Source: an uncultured Lachnospiraceae bacterium
GTDB lineage: Bacteria > Bacillota > Clostridia > Lachnospirales > Lachnospiraceae
DNA length: 64,000 nt
NCBI GenBank assembly: GCA_947593735.1
Contig: CANQDT010000003.1
Span: 47,403-111,402 of the forward strand
Direction of reading: 5' to 3'
Of this stretch, positions 40,379 through 48,690 are shown piece by piece. The notes beneath the pieces were generated by a model, which was not told where the DNA came from, searched no databases, and saw nothing but the letters and a program-made list of their open reading frames with translations. Made by a program: the position numbers and the translations under genes. Positions within the stretch are counted from its first letter, which is position 1. Each line of letters opens with the position of its first letter.

Positions 40379-43036
40379 ATGAAAAATGTGAGAAAGCATA
40401 TCTGCCTCGGTATTCTCGCGCATGTCGACGCGGGGAAAACAACGCTTTCCGAGGCTCTTCTTTATCTTTGCGGGACGATCCGCAGGGCAGGTCGTGTGGA
40501 CAACGGCGACGCGTTTCTGGATACGGATGAGCTGGAAAAGGCGAGGGGAATTACGATCTTTTCCAAGCAGGCGAGAATGACGTATCAGGATCTGGATATC
40601 ACGCTTCTCGATACGCCGGGTCATGTTGATTTTTCGGCAGAGATGGAGCGCACCTTACAGGTGTTGGATTACGCGGTCCTCGTGATCAGCGGAGCCGACG
40701 GAGTTCAGGGACATACGGGGACATTGTGGAAGTTATTGAAGCGGTATCAGATCCCCGTTTTTTTGTTTGTCAATAAAATGGATCAGGACGGCGTGGATCG
40801 AGCCGCACTGATGGCCGAATTGCAGTCGCGGCTGCATGAAAACTGCGTTGATTTTTCGGAGGGACAGACGGATCTGTTTATGGAAAGCGTGGCAATGTGC
40901 GATGAAGCGGCGCTGGAAGGATATTTGCAGTCCGGGCGGATCCGGACCGAAGAAATCGCCCGGTTGATCGCGCGGCGGAAACTGTTCCCCTGCTTTTTCG
41001 GTTCGGCGCTCCATATTCAGGGAGTGGACGCGCTGCTTGACGGAATGGCAGATTATACGCTCCCCCGGATCTATCCGGATCAATTTGGAGCGAAGGTGTT
41101 TAAAATCGCAAGGGACGAGAAAGGAAACCGCCTGACCCATATGCGGATTACCGGCGGGCGGCTCCGGGTGAGGGAGCCGGTCCTTCCCGATGAAAAAGTG
41201 ACGCAGATCCGCCTTTATTCCGGTGAAAAATATGAGACGGCGGACGAGGTGGGAGCCGGGACGGTCTGTACAGTGACCGGGCTTTCCGGCACGCGTCCGG
41301 GTCAGGGGCTTGGGATAGAAGCCGGGTCGATGGAGCCGCTGCTTGAGCCGGTCATGACGTCGCGGATCCAGTTTCCGCCGGACTGCAATCCGAATGAAAT
41401 GCTCGCGAAGCTGAAATTACTGGAGGAAGAAGATCCGGCGCTTCATATCGTCTGGGATGAGAAATTGCAGGAGATCCAGGCTCAGGTTATGGGAGAAGTC
41501 CAGATTGAAATATTGAAAAGCATGATCTGGGAGCGGTTCCGCATCGGCGTCCGGTTTGGAGCCGGCAATATCGTCTACAAGGAGACGATCGCCGATACGG
41601 TCGAGGGAGTCGGTCACTTTGAACCGCTGCGCCATTATGCGGAAGTCCATCTGCTGCTTGAGCCGGGCGAACCGGGAAGCGGGCTGCAGGTTGCTTCCCG
41701 CTGCAGCGAGGATCTGCTGGATCGGAACTGGCAGCGGCTGATCCTGACCCATCTGGAAGAAAAAGAGCACAGAGGGGTTTTGACCGGGTCGGCGGTTACG
41801 GATATCCGGATCACGCTCGTGTCGGGGCGCGCGCACCAGAAGCATACCGAGGGCGGCGATTTCCGCCAGGCAACCTATCGGGCGGTACGGCAGGGGCTGA
41901 AAGAGGCGCGTTCGGTCCTGCTGGAGCCGTATTATCAATTCCGGATGGAAATGCCGGAATCCTACATCGGAAGGGCGATGACGGACATTGAGAAAATGCA
42001 TGGTTCCTTTGACGCGCCGGCGACGGAGGGCGGCAGCGCGGTTCTGATCGGGAAAGCGCCGGCGGCAGCTATGAGCGGCTACCAGAAGGAACTTGTTTCC
42101 TATACGAGAGGAACGGGAAAATTATTTTGCACGGTAAGCGGCTATGAGCCCTGCCATAACGCGGAAGAAGTGATCGCGGCGATCGGTTATGATCCCGAGC
42201 GGGATACGGACAATCCGACCGGCTCCGTTTTCTGCGCGCATGGGGCGGGATTTCCGGTGCCGTGGGATGAGGTTAAGAATTATATGCACCTTCCAGCGTG
42301 GATCGAAAAAAAGGAAGACCGGGCAGGGGAGGAGAGAACGGACAGGGCGCGGAACAATACGGTTGACGAATGGATCGGGACGGACGAGATCGACCGCATC
42401 CTGGCGCAGACCTATTACGCCAACAGCGGGGATAAGAATACAAAGCGAAAGAAGCTGAGCCGTGCGGTTGTCATGGATTCGGTTCCGGGCGTGCGCGTGC
42501 GCAGCGGAAAGCAGGAGGAGCGGGACCCGTATCTTCTGGTGGACGGGTATAATATCATTTTTGCCTGGGAGGAATTGCGGGAGCTGGCGTGGGAAAACAT
42601 TGATTCAGCGAGAGGAAAGCTGCTCGATCTGCTCTGTAATTATCAGGGCGTGCGCCAGTGCCAGGTCATCGCGGTCTTTGACGCGTACCGCGTTCAGGGG
42701 CATGACACCGAATATTTTGATTATCACAATATCCATGTCGTCTTTACCAGAGAAGCGGAGACGGCAGATCAGTATATTGAAAAGTTCGCGTTTGAGAACA
42801 AAAAGAAATACGACGTGACGGTCGCGACCTCCGACGGGCTGGAGCAGATCATCATTCGGGGACAGGGCTGCAGGCTGCTGTCGGCGACGGATCTGTGGGA
42901 AGAAATAACCCGGACGGCAGGCGAGGCAATGGAGGAATACGGGAACCGCCAGTTTCACCGGAACCCCCGGATCATGGACGCCCTGACTCCGGACCAGGTC
43001 CGGCAGCTCGGCGAACTGCCGGATGAGAAATCCTGA
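40379..43036 (+). CDS. TetM-like ribosomal GTPase fused to a Rae1/YacP-type NYN nuclease
   Basis: 885 residues from ATG 40379 (no strong ribosome binding site; the longer frame to 40325 overlaps the kinase gene). Residues 1-650 match ribosomal-protection/EF-G-like GTPases: G1 LAHVDAGKTT, G3 DTPGHVDF, G4 NKMD, then domains II-V. Residues about 715-885 form a NYN/PIN-like domain (YLLVDGYNIIFAWEEL, VIAVFDAYRV, VATSDGLEQ), as in Rae1, a nuclease that cuts mRNA in the ribosomal A site. A charged linker joins them. The fusion should carry the nuclease to the factor-binding site of the ribosome. Tetracycline resistance is not proven by this. Confidence 0.88.
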   Translation: MKNVRKHICLGILAHVDAGKTTLSEALLYLCGTIRRAGRVDNGDAFLDTDELEKARGITIFSKQARMTYQDLDITLLDTPGHVDFSAEMERTLQVLDYAVLVISGADGVQGHTGTLWKLLKRYQIPVFLFVNKMDQDGVDRAALMAELQSRLHENCVDFSEGQTDLFMESVAMCDEAALEGYLQSGRIRTEEIARLIARRKLFPCFFGSALHIQGVDALLDGMADYTLPRIYPDQFGAKVFKIARDEKGNRLTHMRITGGRLRVREPVLPDEKVTQIRLYSGEKYETADEVGAGTVCTVTGLSGTRPGQGLGIEAGSMEPLLEPVMTSRIQFPPDCNPNEMLAKLKLLEEEDPALHIVWDEKLQEIQAQVMGEVQIEILKSMIWERFRIGVRFGAGNIVYKETIADTVEGVGHFEPLRHYAEVHLLLEPGEPGSGLQVASRCSEDLLDRNWQRLILTHLEEKEHRGVLTGSAVTDIRITLVSGRAHQKHTEGGDFRQATYRAVRQGLKEARSVLLEPYYQFRMEMPESYIGRAMTDIEKMHGSFDAPATEGGSAVLIGKAPAAAMSGYQKELVSYTRGTGKLFCTVSGYEPCHNAEEVIAAIGYDPERDTDNPTGSVFCAHGAGFPVPWDEVKNYMHLPAWIEKKEDRAGEERTDRARNNTVDEWIGTDEIDRILAQTYYANSGDKNTKRKKLSRAVVMDSVPGVRVRSGKQEERDPYLLVDGYNIIFAWEELRELAWENIDSARGKLLDLLCNYQGVRQCQVIAVFDAYRVQGHDTEYFDYHNIHVVFTREAETADQYIEKFAFENKKKYDVTVATSDGLEQIIIRGQGCRLLSATDLWEEITRTAGEAMEEYGNRQFHRNPRIMDALTPDQVRQLGELPDEKS

Positions 43037-43053
43037 CGCGCGTCCGGCTGCGG

Positions 43054-44364
43054 TTACATGGAATTTCGGATCTGGACGATGCTCAGGAAAAATAAAAGGA
43101 GATGGCCGAGCAGCGTCGCGTCCATAAACCCGCGGATACCGAGCCGGGGCGTCAGCACGAGCAGAAGGAGCAGCTCCGCCATGGCATGGATGACATTGTT
43201 GTAAAAGGTCAGTTTCGTTTTGCCGAGCCCGTTCAGGATCGCGCTCAGCGTACTGCTTACATAGAAAAACGGACAGAGGAACGCGAGCTGCCGGATGTAG
43301 CGCCCTGCGCGCGGATCATGGAACAGGCGTTCGCCGGCATAATCGCCGAACAGGAAAAAGAAGATCATACAGCCGATTCCCATCAGCATACAGCCGAATA
43401 TGCAGGAATCGGTTGTTTTTTTGATCTTCCGCTGGTTATGATCCGCTTTTGCCGACGCGATCGTCGGAAGCACGAGGGTAGAAAGCGAATTGGTGATCGC
43501 GGTCGGGAAAAAAATAAACGGCATTGCCATGCCCGTCAGGACGCCGAACAATTCCATCGCCGTTTTCTGGCTCCCATAGTAGAGCGTCAGGACAAGCGGC
43601 GTGAGGACCGCCTGGACGCCGGACAGCCCGGACACGATCAGCCGGTTCGCCGTCAGGGGGATGGACAGGCGGAACAATTCGCCCGCCAGGGATTCTTTCG
43701 GGACAGGGAGCGCGTACGCGTGGCTGCCGGCGCGTTTGCCCGCAAAATAATAGATGATGGAATAAAAACAGGAAATGCTTTCTCCGGCAAGCATCCCGAC
43801 GATCGCGAGGTAGGGGCTCCGGATCCATCCGGCGGAGACGAGCCGGGTCAGCGCGATCATGGCGCCGACCCGGACGACCTGTTCGATCAGCTGGGAGGAA
43901 GCGGACAGACCGACCTTTTTGAGCGCGATGCCGTACCCGTGGAGGATCCCCTTGATCGAGACGAACGGGATCGCGACGGCGGACAGCTTCAGATACAAGC
44001 CGCAGTCCGGGCGCCGCAGGATATATACGCTGATCTCATCGGAAAACAGGACGAGGACGGCTGTAAAAAAGAACGCGAGCATCAGGGAGAGGAACAGGGA
44101 AAACCGCAGCAAAAACAAAATGCCTGACGTTTCCTTTTTCGCGTGGAGCGCGGAAACCATTTTGGTCAGGGCGGTCTGGATCCCCTGGATGGTGACGCAG
44201 TAGACGAACATCAGGACCGGGAAGATCAGATGGTAAATCCCCATATTTTCCGCACCAATGGTTTTTGACAGGAATATCCTATTATAGAATCCTATGCAGC
44301 GGGACAGTACGCCTGCCGCGGTCAGAATGACGGTTCCGACCAGAATCGTTCGTTTTTCGCTCAT
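43054..44364 (-). CDS. SpoVB-like lipid flippase (MOP superfamily)
   Basis: 436 residues from the minus-strand ATG at 44364; an extension upstream to 44517 lacks support. It has about twelve to fourteen hydrophobic helices. The first, MSEKRTILVGTVILTAAGVLSRCIGFYNRIFLSKTIG, is typical of SpoVB/MurJ-like flippases of Clostridia. These move lipid-linked glycan precursors, with SpoVB acting in spore cortex synthesis. It converges with the TetM-NYN gene (17-bp gap) and diverges from rrf2. Paralogues of this family serve in vegetative wall synthesis too, so the sporulation role is a guess. Confidence 0.82.
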   Translation of the reverse strand: MSEKRTILVGTVILTAAGVLSRCIGFYNRIFLSKTIGAENMGIYHLIFPVLMFVYCVTIQGIQTALTKMVSALHAKKETSGILFLLRFSLFLSLMLAFFFTAVLVLFSDEISVYILRRPDCGLYLKLSAVAIPFVSIKGILHGYGIALKKVGLSASSQLIEQVVRVGAMIALTRLVSAGWIRSPYLAIVGMLAGESISCFYSIIYYFAGKRAGSHAYALPVPKESLAGELFRLSIPLTANRLIVSGLSGVQAVLTPLVLTLYYGSQKTAMELFGVLTGMAMPFIFFPTAITNSLSTLVLPTIASAKADHNQRKIKKTTDSCIFGCMLMGIGCMIFFFLFGDYAGERLFHDPRAGRYIRQLAFLCPFFYVSSTLSAILNGLGKTKLTFYNNVIHAMAELLLLLVLTPRLGIRGFMDATLLGHLLLFFLSIVQIRNSM

Positions 44365-44425
44365 CAGTTTTACCGGGATATTCGTTATTCTAGTGTATGA
44401 GAGAGAAAAAGATATATGATTTCTA

Positions 44426-44454
44426 TTGACTTCAATATCAGGGCGTGGTACGAT
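44426..44454 (+). promoter_or_regulatory. Promoter of the rrf2-nifS-nifU-mnmA operon
   Basis: TTGACT (44426-44431), a 17-nt spacer and TACGAT (44449-44454), preceded by TGG (extended -10). The predicted start of transcription falls beside the palindrome at 44469-44487. Confidence 0.75.
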
Positions 44455-44468
44455 AGAGCCGAAAAAAA

Positions 44469-44487
44469 TCCGACTGAAATAGTCGGA
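44469..44487 (+). promoter_or_regulatory. Palindromic operator, probably for the Rrf2 regulator
   Basis: TCCGACT-GAAAT-AGTCGGA: perfect 7-bp arms with a 5-bp centre, placed about 15-30 bases after the -10 and 14 bases before the rrf2 start. Rrf2/IscR regulators bind such short palindromes and repress their own operons; binding here is inferred from position. Confidence 0.65.
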
Positions 44488-44501
44488 ATTGGAGTGCAAG
44501 G

Positions 44502-44972
44502 ATGAAATTATCGACAAAAGGACGGTATGGATTGCGGGCGATGGTCGATCTCGCTTATTACAGCGCGAATGAGCCGGTATCCATCCAGAGCATCGCGCAG
44601 AGGCAGAATCTGTCGGATTCTTACCTGGAACAATTATTTGGAAAACTCCGGAAAGCCGGGCTTGTCGCGAGCGTCCGCGGAGCGCAGGGCGGATATGTTC
44701 CCGCGCGCGATCCGAAGGACATATCCGTGGGAGATATTTTGCGCGCCCTGGAAGGGGATCTGATCCCGGTCGACTGTTCGGAGATCACCGGGGATCATTC
44801 CTGCGGCAGTTCGGATTCCTGCGTCACAAAATATGTCTGGAAAAAGATAAACGACAGCATCGCGAATACGGTGGACGCGATACCGCTGAGCGAGCTGGTT
44901 CATAATATGTCCCAATGCCATGCCGCGGAGAGCGGGAAACGGGACTGTGAGAAAGAAACAAGGAGAGTGTGA
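44502..44972 (+). CDS. Rrf2-family (IscR-like) transcriptional regulator
   Basis: 156 residues. The winged HTH reads STKGRYGLRAMVDLAYYS, QSIAQRQNLSDSYLEQLFGKLRKAGLV, SVRGAQGGY. Three Cys (92, 101, 107: DCSEITGDHSCGSSDSC) form the usual [Fe-S] cluster site, so the protein should sense Fe-S status. CymR-like relatives lack them. The order Rrf2-NifS-NifU-MnmA supports control of Fe-S or sulfur transfer. A palindrome in its promoter implies autoregulation. Confidence 0.92.
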   Translation: MKLSTKGRYGLRAMVDLAYYSANEPVSIQSIAQRQNLSDSYLEQLFGKLRKAGLVASVRGAQGGYVPARDPKDISVGDILRALEGDLIPVDCSEITGDHSCGSSDSCVTKYVWKKINDSIANTVDAIPLSELVHNMSQCHAAESGKRDCEKETRRV

Positions 44973-44974
44973 TT

Positions 44975-46159
44975 ATGTCAGAGCTTATTTATTTGGATCA
45001 TGCGGCGACGACAGCCGCGAGACCGGAAGTAGTCGATGCGATGCTTCCGTATTTTACAGAGAAATTTGGGAACCCGTCCAGCATCTACGGGATTGCCGCG
45101 GAAAGCAAAAAAGCGGTGCAGCACGCGAGGGACGTGATCGCGGGATCGCTCGGCGCCAATTCCGAAGATATTTATTTTACCGCGGGCGGGAGCGAGGCGG
45201 ACAACTGGGCGCTGAAAGCGGCGGTGGACGCGTATAAGGACAAGGGAAAGCATATTATCACATCCGCGATCGAGCATCACGCGGTTTTGCATACATGTGA
45301 GTATCTCGAAAAGAACGGTGTGGAAGTTACGTATGTCGGTGTGGACGCGGACGGGATCATCAATCTGGATGAACTGGAACAGGCGATCCGCCCGGATACG
45401 ATCTTGATTTCCGTCATGGCGGCAAACAACGAGATCGGGACCATACAGCCGATCTCCGAGATCGGGGCGATCGCGAAGCGGCACGGAGTGCTGTTCCATA
45501 CGGACGCGGTACAGGCGTACGGGCAGATCCCGCTTCAGGTCGACGAGATGAATATTGATATGCTGAGCGCGAGCGGGCATAAATTAAACGGTCCGAAAGG
45601 AATCGGGTTCCTTTATATTCGCAAAGGACTCAAACTCCGCTCGTTTATCCATGGAGGCGCGCAGGAACGCCGCCGCCGGGCGGGGACGGAAAATGTCCCC
45701 GGGATCGTCGGATTCGGAAAAGCCGTGGAGATCGCGTTCGCCACGCTGGAGGAACGGATGGAAAAGGAAACGCTCCTGCGGGATTACCTGATCAGCCATA
45801 TTATAGAGCGGATCCCGTATTGCAGGCTGAACGGCCACAAAATAAAACGGCTGCCCAATAATGTGAACATCAGTTTTCAGTTCGTCGAAGGCGAATCGCT
45901 GCTGATCATGCTGGACATGAAAGGGATCTGCGCGTCCTCGGGATCGGCGTGTACGTCCGGCTCCCTGGATCCGTCCCATGTCCTTCTCGCGATCGGTCTT
46001 CCGCATGAGATCGCGCACGGATCGCTCCGCCTGACGCTTGGCGAGGAGAATACGTACGAACAGATGGATTATGTCGTGGACCAGATTGTCGAGATCGTCG
46101 GAAAGCTGCGCGCGATGTCCCCTCTGTATGAGGATTTTATGAAAAAGAACCGGAAGTAA
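44975..46159 (+). CDS. nifS: Cysteine desulfurase (NifS/IscS)
   Basis: 394 residues from ATG 44975, nine bases after AGGAG and two bases after the rrf2 stop. A PLP enzyme that moves sulfur from cysteine to NifU and to MnmA. Motifs: IYLDHAATTAARPEV at the start, EHHAVLHTCEYL with the PLP-stacking His, the Schiff-base Lys in SASGHKLNGPKGIGFLYI, and the sulfur-carrying Cys in SSGSACTSGSLDPSHVL. Followed by nifU with a 36-bp gap. Confidence 0.95.
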   Translation: MSELIYLDHAATTAARPEVVDAMLPYFTEKFGNPSSIYGIAAESKKAVQHARDVIAGSLGANSEDIYFTAGGSEADNWALKAAVDAYKDKGKHIITSAIEHHAVLHTCEYLEKNGVEVTYVGVDADGIINLDELEQAIRPDTILISVMAANNEIGTIQPISEIGAIAKRHGVLFHTDAVQAYGQIPLQVDEMNIDMLSASGHKLNGPKGIGFLYIRKGLKLRSFIHGGAQERRRRAGTENVPGIVGFGKAVEIAFATLEERMEKETLLRDYLISHIIERIPYCRLNGHKIKRLPNNVNISFQFVEGESLLIMLDMKGICASSGSACTSGSLDPSHVLLAIGLPHEIAHGSLRLTLGEENTYEQMDYVVDQIVEIVGKLRAMSPLYEDFMKKNRK

Positions 46160-46195
46160 GACAAAAATTACCATAAAAATAAATGGAGGTACATG

Positions 46196-46630
46196 ATGTA
46201 TACAGAAAAAGTAATGGATCATTTCCAGCATCCGAGGAATATGGGAGAAATCGAAAATCCGAGCGGCGTCGGCACGGTTGGAAACGCGAAATGCGGGGAT
46301 ATCATGAGGATCTACTTTGATATTGATGAAAACCAGATCATCCGCGATGTGAAGTTCAAGACGTTCGGATGCGGCGCCGCGGTGGCGACAAGCAGCATGG
46401 CGACCGAGCTCGTCAAGGGAAAAAGCATTTACGAGGCGCTGGAGGTGACCAACAAAGCGGTCATGGAAGCGCTCGACGGGCTGCCTCCGGTCAAAGTACA
46501 CTGTTCCCTGCTCGCGGAGGAAGCGATCCACGCCGCCCTGTGGGATTATGCGCAGAAACACCATATCACGATCGACGGGCTGAAGAAACCGAAAGCCGAT
46601 ATCGGTGAAGAAGTGGAAGAAGAATATTAA
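46196..46630 (+). CDS. nifU: Fe-S cluster scaffold protein (NifU/IscU-like)
   Basis: 144 residues; ATG 46196 is six bases after GGAGG, one codon after an in-frame ATG. It contains the three scaffold cysteines in the IscU order: [14 protein letters not shown] (with the Asp two residues on), [14 protein letters not shown], and [11 protein letters not shown]. It assembles an Fe-S cluster from sulfur delivered by NifS. The C-terminal acidic tail ([10 protein letters not shown]) is short, and the [2Fe-2S] and C-terminal NifU domains are absent, so it is the small clostridial type. Confidence 0.93.
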   Translation: MYTEKVMDHFQHPRNMGEIENPSGVGTVGNAKCGDIMRIYFDIDENQIIRDVKFKTFGCGAAVATSSMATELVKGKSIYEALEVTNKAVMEALDGLPPVKVHCSLLAEEAIHAALWDYAQKHHITIDGLKKPKADIGEEVEEEY

Positions 46631-46631
46631 G

Positions 46632-47729
46632 ATGAAGAAAAAAGTGGTTGTCGGAATGTCAGGAGGCGTTGATTCTTCGGTGGCTGCCTGCCTGCTCAAA
46701 GAACAGGGATACGACGTGATCGGGGTGACCATGCAGATCTGGCAGGAGGAAGATGTGGCGGCGCAGGAAGCGAACGGAGGCTGCTGCGGTCTTTCCGCTG
46801 TTGAGGATGCAAGGAGAGTGGCGGCGCAGCTCGGCATTCCCCATTATGTGATGAATTTCAGGCGGGAGTTCAGGGAGAACGTCATCGACTACTTTGTGGA
46901 CGAGTATGCGCACTGCAGGACGCCGAATCCCTGTATCGCCTGCAACCGGTATGTCAAATGGGAATCGCTGCTGAACCGGTCTCTCGCGATCGGCGCGGAT
47001 TATATCGCCACCGGCCATTACGCGAAGGTCGTCCGCCTGGAAAACGGCAGGTATACCATCCGCGAGGCAGCCTCGTCCAAGGATCAGACGTACGCGCTGT
47101 ACAATCTGACGCAGGAACAGCTTTCCAGGACGTTGATGCCGCTCGGCGATTATGAAAAAAAAGACGTCCGGGCGATCGCCGCAAAAAAAGGGCTTGCCGT
47201 AGCGGATAAGCCGGACAGCCAGGATATCTGTTTTATCCCGGACGGCGATTACGCGGGTTATCTTGAGCGGGAAGCATCCGTGAGATCCGAACCGGGCAAA
47301 TTCGTTGGCCGTGATGGAACGGTGCTCGGGACGCACCGCGGGCTGATCCATTATACGATCGGTCAGAGAAGGGGCCTTGGGGTCGCTTTGGGAAAAAGGA
47401 CTTATGTTGTGGAACTGAGACCGGAGAGCAATGAGGTGGTGCTGGACAGCGGAGACGCGATATATGCGGACCGGTGTTATGCGGACCGGTGCAGTTTTAT
47501 GGCGATCGACCGACCGGAGGGCACAATGGACATTACAGCGAAGATCCGGTACAATCATGCGGGCGCTGCCGCGACGCTCCGGATGATAGATGATGAGACA
47601 GCGGAAATTATATTTGCCTGCCCGCAGCGCGCCGTGACGCCGGGACAGGCTGTTGTATTTTACCGGGATGGGTATGTGCTCGGCGGAGGCGTTATCCGAG
47701 CGGCAGGAAATCCGGTTTCCGTTCCGTAA
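46632..47729 (+). CDS. mnmA: tRNA-specific 2-thiouridylase
   Basis: 365 residues from ATG 46632, directly after the nifU stop. It thiolates U34 of tRNA-Lys/Glu/Gln with ATP and sulfur from NifS. It shows the PP-loop [17 protein letters not shown], the first catalytic Cys in [17 protein letters not shown], and the second in [14 protein letters not shown], then [13 protein letters not shown] small in-frame duplication gives [10 protein letters not shown] at 47464-47493. The gene's 3' end overlaps the convergent PHP phosphatase gene by 38 bp. Confidence 0.94.
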   Translation: MKKKVVVGMSGGVDSSVAACLLKEQGYDVIGVTMQIWQEEDVAAQEANGGCCGLSAVEDARRVAAQLGIPHYVMNFRREFRENVIDYFVDEYAHCRTPNPCIACNRYVKWESLLNRSLAIGADYIATGHYAKVVRLENGRYTIREAASSKDQTYALYNLTQEQLSRTLMPLGDYEKKDVRAIAAKKGLAVADKPDSQDICFIPDGDYAGYLEREASVRSEPGKFVGRDGTVLGTHRGLIHYTIGQRRGLGVALGKRTYVVELRPESNEVVLDSGDAIYADRCYADRCSFMAIDRPEGTMDITAKIRYNHAGAAATLRMIDDETAEIIFACPQRAVTPGQAVVFYRDGYVLGGGVIRAAGNPVSVP

Positions 47730-48510
47730 AGACGGCATAATAACGGAACCCTGCCGAAACGAGGAGATCCCGGATCCGGTTGAATCCGTATCCGAGCGCG
47801 TCCGGATCGTGGGCGTCGGATCCGATGGTGAGGAGTTCGCCTCCCAGTTCTTTATAGCGCAGCAGGATATCTGCATGGGGATTTGGTTGATCAAATCCCT
47901 TTTTTAATGCGGAAGAATTGACTTCCAGGGCGATGCCCCGGCTGATCAGGCGGCGCAGGATCGCGTCGATCAGATCCGCATAATCGGCAGGATGGTAGAT
48001 CGAGGGATCCGGGCAATAGCGGACGACGTAATCCAGGTGCCCGAGCGTATCGAAATCGGAGAACGCGTCGATGCATTCCAGCGTCAGCTCCAGATACCGC
48101 TCCACGCCTTTTTTTCCGGGATATGTTTCATAATAATCCGGATAATATGGATCCATTTCATCAACAATATGAACGGAACCGATAATATGGTCGAACGGCA
48201 GGGAGCGGACATAGGATTGGAGCCGGTCCGCCAGATGGGGCTGCATACCGAGCTCCACGCCGGTAAGGAGCCGGATCTGCGGCTGGTACCATTCGGAGAG
48301 ACGGCGCATTTCGGAAACATAAGCGGGAAGATCCAGCTGAAAATCCATCTTTGAGCGGTCGGCGACCGCTTTCGGAAAATCCATGTCATGGTGTTCGGTC
48401 ATGCAGAGCGTATGGAATCCGGACCGGATCGCCCGGCGAACCATCTGTTCGGTCGGCGTGCCGGAATCGCTGGAAAACGCGGAATGGACATGGCAATCGG
48501 ATAGAATCAT
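47692..48510 (-). CDS. PHP-family histidinol-phosphatase (HisJ-like)
   Basis: 272 residues from the minus-strand ATG at 48510 behind AAAGGAGCG. The PHP metal sites are present: [47 protein letters not shown] and [12 protein letters not shown]. In most relatives it hydrolyses L-histidinol phosphate, but no his genes are near, so it might be another phosphoesterase of the same fold. Its last 38 bp overlap mnmA on the other strand. Confidence 0.88.
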   Translation of the reverse strand: MILSDCHVHSAFSSDSGTPTEQMVRRAIRSGFHTLCMTEHHDMDFPKAVADRSKMDFQLDLPAYVSEMRRLSEWYQPQIRLLTGVELGMQPHLADRLQSYVRSLPFDHIIGSVHIVDEMDPYYPDYYETYPGKKGVERYLELTLECIDAFSDFDTLGHLDYVVRYCPDPSIYHPADYADLIDAILRRLISRGIALEVNSSALKKGFDQPNPHADILLRYKELGGELLTIGSDAHDPDALGYGFNRIRDLLVSAGFRYYAVFTERKPDFLPLG

Positions 48511-48600
48511 AAAAAGCGCTCCTTTCTTTTTTTTAACTGTAACACAGCGGAACCGGAATGTCATTCTTTTTAAAAAAATTTTTTTTCTTTACGAAAATTG

Positions 48601-48629
48601 TTGCAATTTGTTCCGATTACAGATAGTAT
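48601..48629 (+). promoter_or_regulatory. Promoter of the Na/Pi transporter gene
   Basis: TTGCAA (48601-48606), a 17-nt spacer and TAGTAT (48624-48629); ATG 48691 lies about 60 bases on. Confidence 0.6.
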
Positions 48630-48690
48630 GGTACTTGTGTGAGATCAGAGAGAGAAAACGTGTGAAGAGGATTGTAGGAGGCAGTACGCG

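Noticed and set aside
40379..42300. Tetracycline resistance determinant (tetM-type)
   Set aside because: The GTPase part is of that superfamily, but the C-terminal NYN nuclease and core-like codon use argue for a housekeeping or rescue role. Resistance cannot be claimed from sequence.
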